Source: Hyphochytrium catenoides
Taxonomy: Eukaryota; Sar; Hyphochytriomycetes; Hyphochytriales; Hyphochytriaceae
Assembly: GCA_900088475.1 (NCBI GenBank)
Contig: FLMG01003335.1
Location: forward strand, 23,153 to 87,152
Length of the DNA: 64,000 nucleotides
Direction: 5' to 3'
Part shown: in pieces, positions 46,166 to 58,108 of the stretch
How positions within the stretch are numbered: position 1 is the stretch's first letter
How the letters are laid out: each line of letters starts with the position of its first letter
Made by a program: the position numbers and the translations under genes
Notes under the pieces: model-generated
The model's input: the letters and a program-made list of their open reading frames with translations, nothing else
Database searches by the model: none
What the model was told of the DNA's origin: nothing

Positions 46166-48974
46166 CTACGCCGGCACAGCTGCCTCCTCCGCATCGGCAG
46201 GGTCCGAAGGATCGCTTGGAGCTCCTCCGCTGCTGCTCTCTTCACGCTTTGTCACCGGAGGCTCTTCTTGGATACTATCTTCGTGTGTTCTACTTATTTC
46301 TGTTATCCCTGTCTCTGTAAGATCTTGCTGTTCCTGCAATTCCTTGATTATCTTCTCACGTTTGTCTTTCTCCTCTTTTAGAGTGCGACAGAGCACTTCT
46401 AATGCACTAAGCTGACGCTGCTGGCTCTCTAGCTGTTTTTTCTGCTTGGTAGTCTGGGAACACGAAGAGAGGACCAAGAAGTGAGCGTCCAAGTAAAAAT
46501 GTTACTGATGGAAAGATGAGACTCTGTAGTAAGATTCAACACTTTCGAAAAAGACCTACAACCGTCAGAGATAATGATAAGAGAAAGGGAAAATGCTGAA
46601 TGTGCTCTGGATTTGATATTCTGCTATACCTCTTCATCAAGTGCTTCCTTAGCCGCTTTCTCCTTGTTGAATTGCTTGATGAGCTGGGCCTTCTCTTTGT
46701 TACTTTTTTGGATTGTTTTGGCAAGCTAGCAGAGGAATGAAAAAGGGTGCTTCTTAGCGGATGACACGTGGTATGTGTGCTAGAGGGCAATTAAAGCAGT
46801 GGCCTCGGTAACACCAGTTACCTGCTCCTTATCTTTCCGGAACGATTCAAAGAGTTCATTACTCTTCTGAATTGTTGCGCTCACTTCCGCAAACTTGGTA
46901 CTATAACCTTCTAACTCTTCCTGCATACACATGTCGATTTAGTCGAAGCTGCAAATGATAGCCTGACACAACCTGCAAGCACAGATCTACAGACTATAAA
47001 TTCTTCCTCTGCCTTTATCCATGATAGTTACTATTATGACTCACTCTTAGCCGCTGCTCGGACGCCAAGGAGTGCGCAAGTTTTGTAAGAGCCTCCTCTA
47101 CCTGCAAACCGCTTATGTGAGTCACGTACTACAATCACAGACACCGCCCAAGACGGCAGGAGATCATTCTACGCGAGAGAAACCTCTCACCGTTTTCTTT
47201 TCTTGAAACAGAAGTTCCTCACTGTGCTTAAGCTTTGCTTCTGCTAGCTGTGACTCCAACTCTTTCATCTATGGCGAGAGTAGAGGCTTATTTTTGAATT
47301 CTTGGCCTAGTACCGAATCTTGGCAACGGAGAAGCGATGCTACGTATGAGACCCACCTTCACAAATTGATTGTACTGCTCTTCCTGGAGCTCAAACTTTT
47401 TTAGTAGCGACTGTAGGGATGCCCGAAGTCTAGAATTAAGCACATAAAAGGTTGTAAGGAACGTGAGACCATCGTGAGTTCCACAGAAACAGAATGAAGG
47501 CCTCTAAGGGTCCTTACGCCTCCCATATTGAGCCCGGCTATCCATTGTAATCAGACAGAGCGAAACGATAAATGGAACGGGGAATGGAACAGACAAGGCG
47601 CCAAGAATTTCGAGAGCGCATACTCTTCATTTTGCTTGGCCTGTTCTAGTGTGTCACTCTGCTGCTGCTCAAACTTCAGATTCATTTCTTCGAAACCACG
47701 TGTGAGACTCTGGCAGAGCTCATTCCTACAAAGTACAACGTGTCAGTGATGATTGTAACTTGAAAGAGAGACTAGCAAAGACAAGAGACGAGAGCAGCAT
47801 AGCTCTGGAGGAAGATAAGCAGGCAGTATGCGCCACTGAATAGAGCCGACACAGAAAAGATGAAAGAGTCAAGTATGAGGCCAAGAAAAGCAGACCGACA
47901 GACCAGACAGAGAAGATTCAAGCCCGGAGGGAGGTTAATCACAGCAGCAGGGTGAATACAATGGGTGCCAGCGACTACCTTCGTTCCTCTATCGTTTCTT
48001 TCTTCTTCATCTCCTCCTAACCAAGTTGACAAATGCAAAAAGAAGATTACCGCTAGAGTTGTGCCGATGCTGAGTGCTAATCTCTCCGATATCCTCAAGG
48101 CCATCAACATCTGGAAAATCATTCAACGATAAAATAGCGGGAGGCGGAACAGGCGCCTCTCTGGAAAACGTGGGATGTACCTGCAGCATCTTATTCTGCT
48201 TCTGCAGGACTCTACACAGCTCCTGCAACTTGCTGGTAGCATTCTGGGCCTTCACCAGGTCGCTAAAGACTGGAAGAGGTAGCAAAACGGACATGCAAGC
48301 GACGTTAGCATCATAAGTAGCTGTCGCAGGTGAGAAACATAAGATAGGACTGGAGAGCAAGTTCAAAACGATCGAGAGAAAAGGAGGGCTAGCGAAAGAT
48401 GAGAAGAGCAAAAAAAGACACAGAGAGGAGAGAGAGAGGCACCGAAGGAGGAGGTTGAAAGAAGTTAGGAGAGCAGAAGATCTGTCGACGATCTGAGACT
48501 AGACTTTGCGGGTGACGACCAAAGCCGAAAGTGGATTCAAGTGGCATGGACGGAGGAAGTAACGACAGAGCTCTCTCTGATCTCTGCCAAGTGGAGGAGG
48601 CCTAGCTCACCAGCATCATAGCTCTGCTTGAGCTTCACAAACTTCGTCTGGTTTGCCTTCATCTTCGTGCAAAGCTTCTCTTTCTTCCGCATTTGCTGCT
48701 GAAAGAGCTTTTTGACTTTCTCTAGACGGTCCTTATCATCCTCTTCACCCTCCTTTAGAGCAGTAATTGCAGCCAACCGCCTGAGGGCCGACTGAGTGTC
48801 ATCCTCATCCTCGATCCCCTCCCAACCCTGCTCTAACGCCTTTAGAGTGCGAGCAACGAGATCCTTGAGCTCCTCTGTGTTCTCATTCTTAGTAGAAGAG
48901 GAGAGGATGGAGGTTTGGGCAGGAGGCGATGGCTCTCCAGCTGCTTCAGAACCACTACTATCAATGGTCGACAT
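46166..48974 (-). CDS. Taxilin-family coiled-coil protein
   Basis: The gene begins at ATG 48974 (MSTIDSSGSEAAGE) and ends at 46166, with about nine exons. After an acidic, Ser-rich N-terminus it is one long coiled coil. It carries the taxilin-type modules KLQELCRVLQKQNK (about 48190-48230), FEEMNLKFEQQ, ALTKLAHSLASEQRLR, YSTKFAEVSATIQKSNELF and LEVLCRTLKEEKDKR. Taxilins bind the syntaxin family and take part in vesicle traffic, and some bind the ribosome-associated NAC complex. The C-terminus after the coiled coil is Ser/Glu/Pro-rich (PSDPADAEEAAVP). Introns near 46500-47740 are short. The exact borders of two central exons were not established. Confidence 0.85.
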
Positions 48975-49671
48975 GCTACTTGGTAGTGCAGTATGCACAG
49001 CGAATCCCACGTTTCTCGCTAAGAAGATGAGAACTTCGAGGGCCTTGATCTCTGGAGCTCAAGCGGTCAGTGCTTTGAGCACGAAGTGTATGAGGACGAA
49101 GGGACAGTGGCGGCATAATGAAGAGACAGACAGCACCAGGCCGGTGCCCAGCCGTGGCATGCGCTCTTTGTTCCTCTGACCTCTCATCAGAAGGCCAACC
49201 CCAGCAAAGAGATCAACACCTGTGATAACTGTTGGTACAGTTCTTTGGACTTGTGAGTTAGATCAAGTAGGTGATAGAGCTAAGGTAAAGCGATCTAAAT
49301 AGGATGCGTGTGTTTGAGAGATTTCTGTTGGTTTGAAATCTGATTCTGTAAATGATAATCAAAACGAGGAAGATGTTGATGCTTTCCTGGATGGCAAATA
49401 GGAAATCTTCGCCCATCATCAGCGAGAGAGCTCTATAAAGGAGGAGCAGCGGGAGCAGGAGCAGCAGTTCTGACTCCAGATGACCCTGAAGCTAACCTCT
49501 CTTATGAGCTTGGTCTAGGCACTTAGTGCAGAGATGGAGTGTCTTCAGAACCAGCTTGCCCTTGGAAACTCTGCACAGTCAGGTTGGAGTCAGGGCTTGA
49601 CCTCTTGTCTTCTTTGACCGCGAGCCTTAGTCTTAAACACGGGCTAGAGTACAAGCCCCTGCTGACGCGAG
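48975..49671. other. Divergent intergenic region between taxilin and UFL1 genes
   Basis: About 700 bp separate the two start codons. They probably hold both promoters and 5' UTRs. The taxilin frame continues open for a few codons upstream of 48974 (another ATG near 49010). No other gene is evident. Confidence 0.5.
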
Positions 49672-52600
49672 ATGGATGAGATCTTGGCGCTCCAGCAGGA
49701 GCTGGCGGAGGTCCAGAAAGCCAGCACAGCTCACAAACTGAGCGAGAGAAACTGCGTTGATATCATCTCCAAGCTGAAAGCCGCAGGACTGCTTCAGGTC
49801 AGTCAGTCAGAAGACCGACTTCAATTACTGAGGACCGACGCCTCCGCTCTCTGTGTTGTTGTGTAAGGCAAGACCACCTTTCTTGACACTGACCCTCCTT
49901 GGGCCTGTTTCCCTCCAGGTGGTGTACACCTTGAATGCCAAGGAGTACCTTACACCCAAGCAACTAGAACGCGAAATTCAAGACGAGATCTTGGCACATG
50001 GCGGCAGAGTGACCGCGAATGAGATTCAGGTGTCATGGACCTAACCTTCTCCCTACCATTCTTTATGATTGCGCTGCGCTGAATGTGTTCTACTTGCTTT
50101 GCTAGTTCCTCCACCCGCGGAGCCTTGACCGTTTGTGCTCAGATTCGCCAATCATAGACATCTACTTCCGGTTGCCCTCCTCCGGGATCTGAATCGCTCT
50201 AATCCTCTTTCCTTCTTGCGCCTCTTTGTGTCTATCGCGCGATTAAGGTTGTCATCAACGTGGACCTGGCGCACATCGAGAACTCGTTAGAGACTCTCGT
50301 TCGCAGCGATTCCTCCCTTACTTACCTTGCTGGGGAAGTCATCAGCAGCTGGTACTTGGATGGAGTGGCCGAGGAGCTCAACGAATTGCTACAGGAGAAG
50401 GGCCAGATAACGTTGGGAACTGTAAGCAAAACTAGGTGCTCTCTTTGAGGAGCAGACCCCTTATCTCACCGCTAGGTTATATTTCTATGGAGGATCTCTC
50501 CTATGGTGTCATCTAGCTGCACCTTTTCCTCCGCCGGACCATGCCCTTTGCAGGGTTAGATAACTTGCCAACCTGCTTTTCTATGCTATCAACCTACCAA
50601 GATTGGAGTTCGAACCTTTTGGTCCTTCATCTTCTAAGCAAAGCCTTCACACTATGTCCTTTAGCTTGCAAGTCAGTATAACTTTTCCGTGGAGTTCACG
50701 CGCGACTTTGTATCCTCCCGTCTGGGCTCCCTTATCCATGTAAGCAGAGAGCTTAGTGTCCCCATGAATCTGAAGAGTGACAAAAGCGAAAGAAATCGTT
50801 AGGAATGAGCCTTTGCATCCTTCTTCGCGATACCCATGATTTCTACCAGCCTGAATTGCGTACCTATCCTATCACAATCAGCGAATTCTTCTTGCTGTTC
50901 TTCTTGCTATCGCCCTTTGACACACTCATACTGATCCCTCGCTTGTGACCTATTGGTATGTTATAAACCATCAGGCGCAGCTTAAGCAAGGCGTCCTGTA
51001 CACTGATGCCTTCGTACTTAAAGAGGAGGCCAGAATAAGAGGAGTCTTCTCTGCGATAACCCGTCCTACTTCTTTACCTGCCTTAACGTCTACCTACGGC
51101 TTTGAGGACAAAACGACGGAAGACACTGTCAAGAGGATGATAGAGAATGGCACTCTTCCTGGGTTTGTAAGTCAAGAAACGTTTTCATTTCGTGTTCTGG
51201 CCTCTACCTCTTCTCGTGCTGGCACGTGGAGTATATTCCAGTTTCTCCCTCTCTTTCTTCTTAAAGGAGAATGGTGTAGCTTGGGTGACTGATTCTTCCT
51301 GTTCCCAGCTCAAGGGAAGGGACTACATCCCACACATATTTGCGGTCTCCCAGCGCGAGGCGTTGGTCTCCTTTTTCAAGGCCAACGGCTATCTTGAGCA
51401 CAGCAGAGCAAAGAAACTCGAGGTGCAGAGCCCTAAAGTTCTCAATTAGTGGGCGGCAGCCCCCTCCCGACTCATCCTTCCGTCTGAATTTCTCGTGTCT
51501 TGCTGGACTTAGGATGACATTCTAATATCTAATATCTGCTCTTTGTCTGCTGACACTCTCAGGTGACCAAGCCCTATGAGTTTTTGAAGCCCTACTTCCC
51601 TTCTTGCGTTCCTCTGGATTCCTGTGTCATCAGTAGCGGGCTCTTCAATCAGGCACGTAAAAGCTAACCGCTCTGACGGCCCGCCGCTCTCAATTGGAGC
51701 GTCGTGTCGTCCAAATATCATGCAGCACTGAACTCCTGTAATGACAAGACGTAGTACGCTAATGTTCCCTCCGTCTTCCTACCCCTGACTAGCTCTAGAC
51801 AGTAACCCGACTAACCTTTCCATTCAACCTCCATTTGTTGCTTTGATGGTCATGGCGCTTAGGTGGAGGCGGCTGTAGAGCATGCCTTACAAGAGGGTGC
51901 GTGGCTGGATATCCGGTCCCTTCTACCTCCTTCTGTCTCCGATGCCAACGTATCTACCTTAACCCGCAAGCTGAAAGCGATGAAAGGAGGGAAGCATCTT
52001 CATCTAGCAGATGTCTACGTAGTCAGTGATAAGTTCGTCGAAAGGTATTGAGACTTACAGCACGTTGAGCAGATCTCCGACAGCGTGGTCTTCCCTTATG
52101 GCTCATTCTCTGCTCGCGCCATATCCCAGTTCACTGCCCGAGCAGTGACTGCAGTTCGCCCTATATGCGCATTACGCTCTCAACGATTGTCCAATGCCAT
52201 TTCAGTGTCTGACTCATCTTCCTTCCATCTGCAGCTGTTTGAGCAAGTTTAGAGACGTGGCGGTATCAGAAGCAGAACAATTCGCTTCTCAACAGCGAAA
52301 TGCTAGCACCTCGCACTCTACCGTTGAGCTCGATGAAGAGATCGACAGCAAAGGTGAGTATGGAACCGATGGCCCGCTTAAGCACCCTGCAGAGATTCTA
52401 ATATTCCGCTTCCGTCGTTGCAGCGTCCCGAAGATCTGGTAGAAGAGAAGTTGAGGAGAGCGATACTGAGGATAATGGGGACAAGGGTGGTCGAAAGGGC
52501 AAGAGCTCGAAGGGCGGAAAGAAAAGGGTCGGGAAGAAGGGAAGAGGTCAGGAGGAAGACGATGTGGCTGTAGCGGAAGAGGAGGATCCTGGCAGTAGAA

Positions 52601-55035
52601 AGGGTAAAAAGAACAGAGGAAAGAAGAGCACCACAAGTGCGAGCAGCAATGGCTCAACAGAGACGGTGAGTGGTCTGCTACTTAATAACTTCTCCCTTCT
52701 GACTGGATTTGTTAGCCGCGTCTCTTCGGCATTTGTTACCTCACTAAGCCTATCCCTGGGCCTTTTCCGGGGCCATTTAACTTACGTCCTGCCCTCAGAT
52801 TCGCTCTTAGCTCTCCTTGCTCTATCTAAAGTCTACTTCAGTCTCCCCTTTCTCGCTTTCCCATGCCTTCAGAAGAGGACTTGGCGGAAAAGTTGGTGCA
52901 ATGGTTTGAGGATCTGGAAGAACATCCGACGCTCTCCCGTGATCTGGCACAGGACCTCAGTGCCAAAGTTTCAGCTCTGTGAGTTTGACATTAGAATCCT
53001 TAGAAGCAGTCCGTCTCTATCACTTTCCCCAGACAGACCTACACATTTCCGTTGCCACGCTCGTCGCTATTGCTTCTTGGCCTCTTGTTCCCCTCCTGTT
53101 AGCGTTCGTGTCCACCAGTAAGCTTCGTGAACTGAGGTCTATGCCTTGTCCCCGAGACGTACTTCTCACGGCGCCGTGTCACTACTGTTCCAATTCCAGC
53201 TACGCAGATGCTGTGCGAAATGCGTTTACTTCTGTGTTGCGGGGGGATGCCGCAGTGCGCAAGCGTTTGAAAGTGAAGTTTGATGAACTTTTTGAAGCTG
53301 CTCAGAATGAACTAAGATTGCAGATGAGGGGGATAGAGCATTTAGCAAGCCTTTGCAGAGATGACACAGATTTCTTGGGTAAGGGCTCTCAGCGTTGCCA
53401 GAGGAAGGAATCTTATGCACTATCTTATTTACTTGAAACCTTTTGGTTTTGGATCCTCGCTTTTCTCTTATGTCGGTGCTTGACTCTTGGGCATAGCTTC
53501 TGTGCCGTAGCGGCACCGTCTCATCTTACTGCGACTTGCTTTCATGAGCTTTCATCGTTACCTACATTGTGCGACACCTGTTCATTGGTCCTCCGTGTTG
53601 GAAATGGCACATGCTTGTTCATCCTGTAAGCTCCTTGTCGCCTGAGATGTCAGCTTTCTTATCCAAGCCTACTTGATCACGATAGAGAGCTTCGATAATG
53701 AGTTACTGAACACCTCCGGACGAAGGCTTTGTTCCCTTCTGACCTCTTATCTCTGCCGCTTGCATAACATTAGCTGGGCGCCAGCATTGAGGTCAGACTC
53801 CCTTTACTAGATACGTTGATCTTGGTATTTCAGCTATTGTGGCTGACGTTGCTCCGTAGTTTTGAAGATAGCAAACCTCCTAGCGCTGGTAGTGCTGATG
53901 ACAAGAGGAGGGAAGGAGACAGGGACTCTATTGAAGGTATTAAAAACATTAGCAGCTGCCAAGAATAGCCCCTCGGACTAGAAAGCCCATAAGAGAGAGG
54001 ATGCAAAAAGGGCAAGAGAACCCTTGTGGGCACAGATACGAGGATAATGAGAAGAGACGAGAACAAAGCCGCAGATGAAGGCTGCAATTTGTTATGCGGG
54101 AAAGATCAGGGGAATTGCTGGGATAGACCGAAAGAGAAACCTGACAGCAAACTTTGGTGATGTGTCCTTTCTTTTGGCCAATCCAATTGTTGCCCTTTAC
54201 GTTATCTCTGTTCCCCCGTAGACACCAAAGAAGGCGAAGTGGCTTTAAGTGCTGACGACCGGAAAGTGCTGGAGGACGAGTTAGGTAGCTCAGCCGCGCC
54301 TGTTGTTAAGCTGTGGGCATCAGCATTGGGGACTAAAAGGAGCTTGCAGTCTTTCTTAGAGCTGCTAGACGTAAGAACTCTTGCCTCCTTGGCTGCATCC
54401 TGAGTCTCCTGTTTGCCTTATGCCTGTCTTTAGCGAGTCCTTGTCCCCCGCTTGCGGCTCCTTGTTCCAAGAGATTTGTGCCATCCTCCTCGAATGTCAT
54501 GAAGCTTAGTCTTTCGTTCCCTTCCTTCAGGCTGCCTGTCAGTCCTTTGGAGCTCCCGTATACAAAGCTGATAAGAAGAGGGATAGACAACTGCTTTTCG
54601 CTCTTAAGCACAGACGGGCTGCGCAACTCTCACAGGCAGCTGACTGGGTGGAAGTGGCGCGAGTATCCGCCGCACTACTATTCCAGCAGGTAAGGAAACC
54701 GACATCGACTAAGGTATTTTCCTGGCAACTTACCTACAAAGTTCAAATAGACCACAGGAGCGGCACTGGCAGTGCCTCGCGATGCAGTCTGCATGAGAAG
54801 ACTGCTGGTTGTGATGAAAGAGAAGGCTTCGACGATGGCAATTGGGGCACTCATTGAGCTACTCGATGCCATAGCCACTGAGGTATGGCGGTTAGCCTCT
54901 GATTGTGCAAGGTTCGTGAACTTATTCTTTTGCTCCTTCTATTCTCTCTTTGCTATGCAGGAGCAGTCAGCCGACCATGGACCACTGCTCAATCGGGTGA
55001 AAGAAACTATCTCAGGCAAAGAAGTGAAGGACTAG
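49672..55035 (+). CDS. UFL1: E3 UFM1-protein ligase 1 (UFL1)
   Basis: The ATG at 49672 begins [15 protein letters not shown]. The first exons (49672-49797, 49919-50029, 50248-50421, 50665-50739, 50975-51166, 51309-51422, 51563-51652, 51863-52044) stay in frame throughout. They match UFL1 closely: [79 protein letters not shown] and [17 protein letters not shown] Lys/Arg/Glu-rich stretch (about 52440-52670) and C-terminal helices ([16 protein letters not shown]) follow, ending SGKEVKD at 55035. UFL1 has no RING or HECT domain. It acts with DDRGK1 at the ER membrane to transfer UFM1 to targets such as ribosomal protein uL24. Exon borders past about 52 kb are only partly resolved. The intron after 51652 begins with GC. 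Confidence 0.92.
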
Positions 55036-55500
55036 GATGCTGACTTAGAGTGATGGGTCAGAAAGAAAGTGTTGCTAGCGCTCTCCCTAATAATCCTATA
55101 GGGAGAGAGCAAGGCTTAGGACAACTGTGGGTCAAGTTCTTTATAAACATAATATGTACAGCTAACACTCACTTCCTCGACGATGCCTTTACAATTGGCA
55201 CTGCTCGGGCCTATACACTACTTCGAAACAAAGAATGGAAAAATGCAACCAAGAAAGAAAAGCGCTCTTTCCTCCCTCTGGTCGCGGCGCTTGCTATTCC
55301 CCAATCAGAGAAGTTGTAGCCGGAACGACGTGGCACCTAAGAGGTCCAAAGCGCACGCCAGGACCTGTTCCGTCGCCGAGGGTCAGCCTTCAGATTTGGC
55401 AGAGCTTGAGACCGGGGCCAAGGACACCTAAGCACGAATAAGGGAGATGCCAAAGCGTCATCAGCGTCTATATAGGGATCAAGCCTACTAGGCGGCGAGC
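55036..55500. other. Convergent 3' region
   Basis: About 465 bp between the UFL1 stop and the stop of the acidic protein gene. An 89-codon plus-strand frame at 55050-55319 has no recognisable domain and no supporting splice context. It is probably 3' UTR sequence. Confidence 0.45.
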
Positions 55501-56105
55501 TTACCTAAGCATGTCCCCTTCTAAGCCCAAATCGTCATCTATGCCGTCGGCAGGATTTACAAATGTCCAGGTCGTCTCCTCATCTTGACTCTCCTCGCCC
55601 GATTTTTCAGCTTCAGGGACCGTAAACACGACAGAGGTCTGAGAGATGGTGGAGTGAGTCTGCCCTAGTCCGCAGAGTCTGACGGATGACTGAAAGTAAT
55701 CTTCCTCCACACTGCTTAGCATAGAAGAATGAACTATGGAGCCGCCATCACTCATCCATTCATCACTGCAGAGAAGAGCGCAAAAGGTAAGGTGAAGGCC
55801 AAATGGAGCCATCCAACAATTCACACTTACTCGGAACCATCGCTTTCGGAGTCTGAGAACGAGTTCAGTTCTGCTAGAGCTATAACCTTGGGATTCTTGT
55901 CTGAGAGAGTGAAGAGTTTGCCTTGCGTGGGTCTCAGTTGATGAGACGGAGAGAAGGAGGAGAAGGATCGTGTTTGACCTTCCTTGTACGCAGGGGGGCT
56001 CCAACTTCCCTCTCTTACTGCTCTTTCCGTCCAGCTAATGGGGGACTGAGCAAAGCCAGACATCTGCGACCCAGTGTTGAAGGAGTCATCATAGGCTATA
56101 TCCAT
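55501..56105 (-). CDS. Acidic Ser-rich protein of unknown function
   Basis: Two exons (55831-56105, 55501-55765) with a GTAAGT...CTGCAG intron of 65 bp close exactly to 179 aa from the ATG at 56105 (MDIAYDDSF) to TAA at 55501. The protein is rich in Ser, Asp and Glu and probably disordered, with phospho-site-like clusters (SFSDSESDGSE, SGEESQDEET). It ends in a conserved-looking acidic peptide (NPADGIDDDLGLEGDML). No hydrophobic segment or domain was recognised. The clean intron and length support a real gene. The function is unknown; a short linear-motif adaptor is one possibility. Confidence 0.6.
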
Positions 56106-58108
56106 TCTTCGCTATGCCAATGGAGCCACTCCTTGTAGAGCCGCTATGTGGTGCACTAATAACTCTGATGAGATTGAACCAGGAAGAGCGGTCAAGAAGT
56201 TTCGAGTGAACCTTCCATATAATGTGAGACGGCGGACAGGCCCCGCAAGTCTCTATATCAGCTGCTCTTCCCTTGTAATTTCTCTCTGGGCTTCTTAATG
56301 CACTGTCTGCAATGTGGTCAGATTTGCCGCACAAATATCGGTTGCGTGGTTAGGATCCCTTTCTTCCCGACAATGGACGTCCTCTTCCTGTCAAAAGGCG
56401 CCGAAATAGGCGGCCGCTTGGGCAACGCTAAATCTTAGCAGGAGAGGAGCTAAGTCGGCGGCCAGTTCCTCGCCGCTCACCCGAGCGCCGCGGAGAAAAA
56501 GGGAGGATGATGTTGCCGCGCAAGATCTAAAGGTCTAAAGGCTTACCTGTTGCCAAGATTGCTCTCTCGCTCTCTCTGGTCTCTCTCTCTCCCTCACTTT
56601 TCTCACTCTCTCGCCTTTCATCTTTCTATCTTCATCAACATCTACTGACATAACCTCCTGGTATCGCTTTCTCCTTCCACTCTGTCTTACGGAAGATCCT
56701 CGTCTGTCTGTCTCCCCACCGCTCTGTCTCTCCTAGGTGTGACTTGCAGAAAGTATGAGGAGAGGCTTGACGCTTCACTTAACAAAGGCGGGAGAGTGCT
56801 GACGGGAGAAAGGTCCGGAAGGGCAGCGAAGAAGTGGTGGGTAGCAGAAGACTGAGAGTCAGAGGAGATGCTAGAAACGTGTGGTAAATGCTAGAGGAAA
56901 TGGAGACAGAATGCGAGGGAGATGTGCACTGGAGGCTCGAGACGTACTAGCAAGTGATAGATTAGGGTCCAAAAGCCCAAAGCGTTATAAACTGTACCTA
57001 AGAATGGTGATGTCCGGTTAGTTGAAGATGCTAATTATATTCAAGATAGGGGATAGTTCAAGCTATGAATATCTGAATAACAGTCCTAAGAGGCAATCTA
57101 TTTTGGATATCTGAACCAGCTGGATGGATGAGCTTCCCTTGGAAAGCATATTTTCTTCAAAATGGTTCATCTCAAACTCACACTTTCCCGAGACAACATC
57201 TCTTTCTTTCTTTCACAGAACCCTAAGACTTCAATAAATCCCGTCACCAAACACAATACAGCGCCTCCCATACACACCCTGTTGACAATCAGAACACAAA
57301 GCATGCAAGAAATTTCTGTGATTCTCGGGGTTTGACAGGAATCATGGGTACCCATTAATTGCAGCCAATGGGGTTCAGTCCTAAAGATTCTATCATCACA
57401 TCAGAGATAGGGTAACCTGGATCTGCTGTTTGGGTTATGGGTCTGCGGATCTAAGCAAGATACTGGGTTTCCGCCTTTTTACTGATCATAACACTTCTTG
57501 TTTCTACAGTGATCGGTTGGATCTTTGGGTCACTGCCGCTCTCCTGTCGATTTGCTTCACTTTCATTCGTTGAGGGCTTGCCACGTTATCCTGACAGAGC
57601 AGCAGGGGTAGCGGCGGACGATACGTGACAAGACACCTTTCCATATCTCAACCTTCTTGCTGTGTGGTCCTAATAAGGGGATGTGGTGCCTATTGTCAAG
57701 AGATCCACAATGCGTCAATGCTCGGGATCATAGGAGGAGGGAAGGTATTGATCGTGGGCTAAACTGATTGAGAGAGCCAGCGCCATACTCTTTGCTACCT
57801 TACAATTACTGACTGAGGGCAGCCTGCAAGCTTTAGTGGCACCTGTTTTATCCACCTGAGAAGGTCATTTACCTTGGACACAAATCAAAAGGTCTACATA
57901 GTATGAATATAAAGTACTGCCAGCGCAAGCTGGCTCCATCAAGGGCAAGGGCTGCCCTCAGGATCTTGAACAGGAGCCTCTTCTTCCTGCTTTTCTATTG
58001 TCTTTTCTACTGCAACTCTTCACTCAGGTAATGAAGGTTACCTCAGGGAGGTTACTGGGGCACTACGAAGCACAAGACTTCGGCAGGTAGTTTTACAACG
58101 GACCTGCT
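56106..58108. other. Two-kilobase intergenic region
   Basis: No coding signal was recognised; the longest frames are short and featureless. A CT-rich tract runs through about 56560-56740. The region contains the 5' flank of the acidic-protein gene and the 3' flank of the lipase gene. Confidence 0.5.

Noticed and set aside
52564-53629. Two long plus-strand frames inside the UFL1 region
   Set aside because: They run through introns. Only short parts (the Lys-rich exon and the DAVRNAF helix exon) fit UFL1; the remainder is intronic read-through.
55050-55319. 89-codon frame downstream of UFL1
   Set aside because: No conserved features; it lies in the expected 3' UTR.
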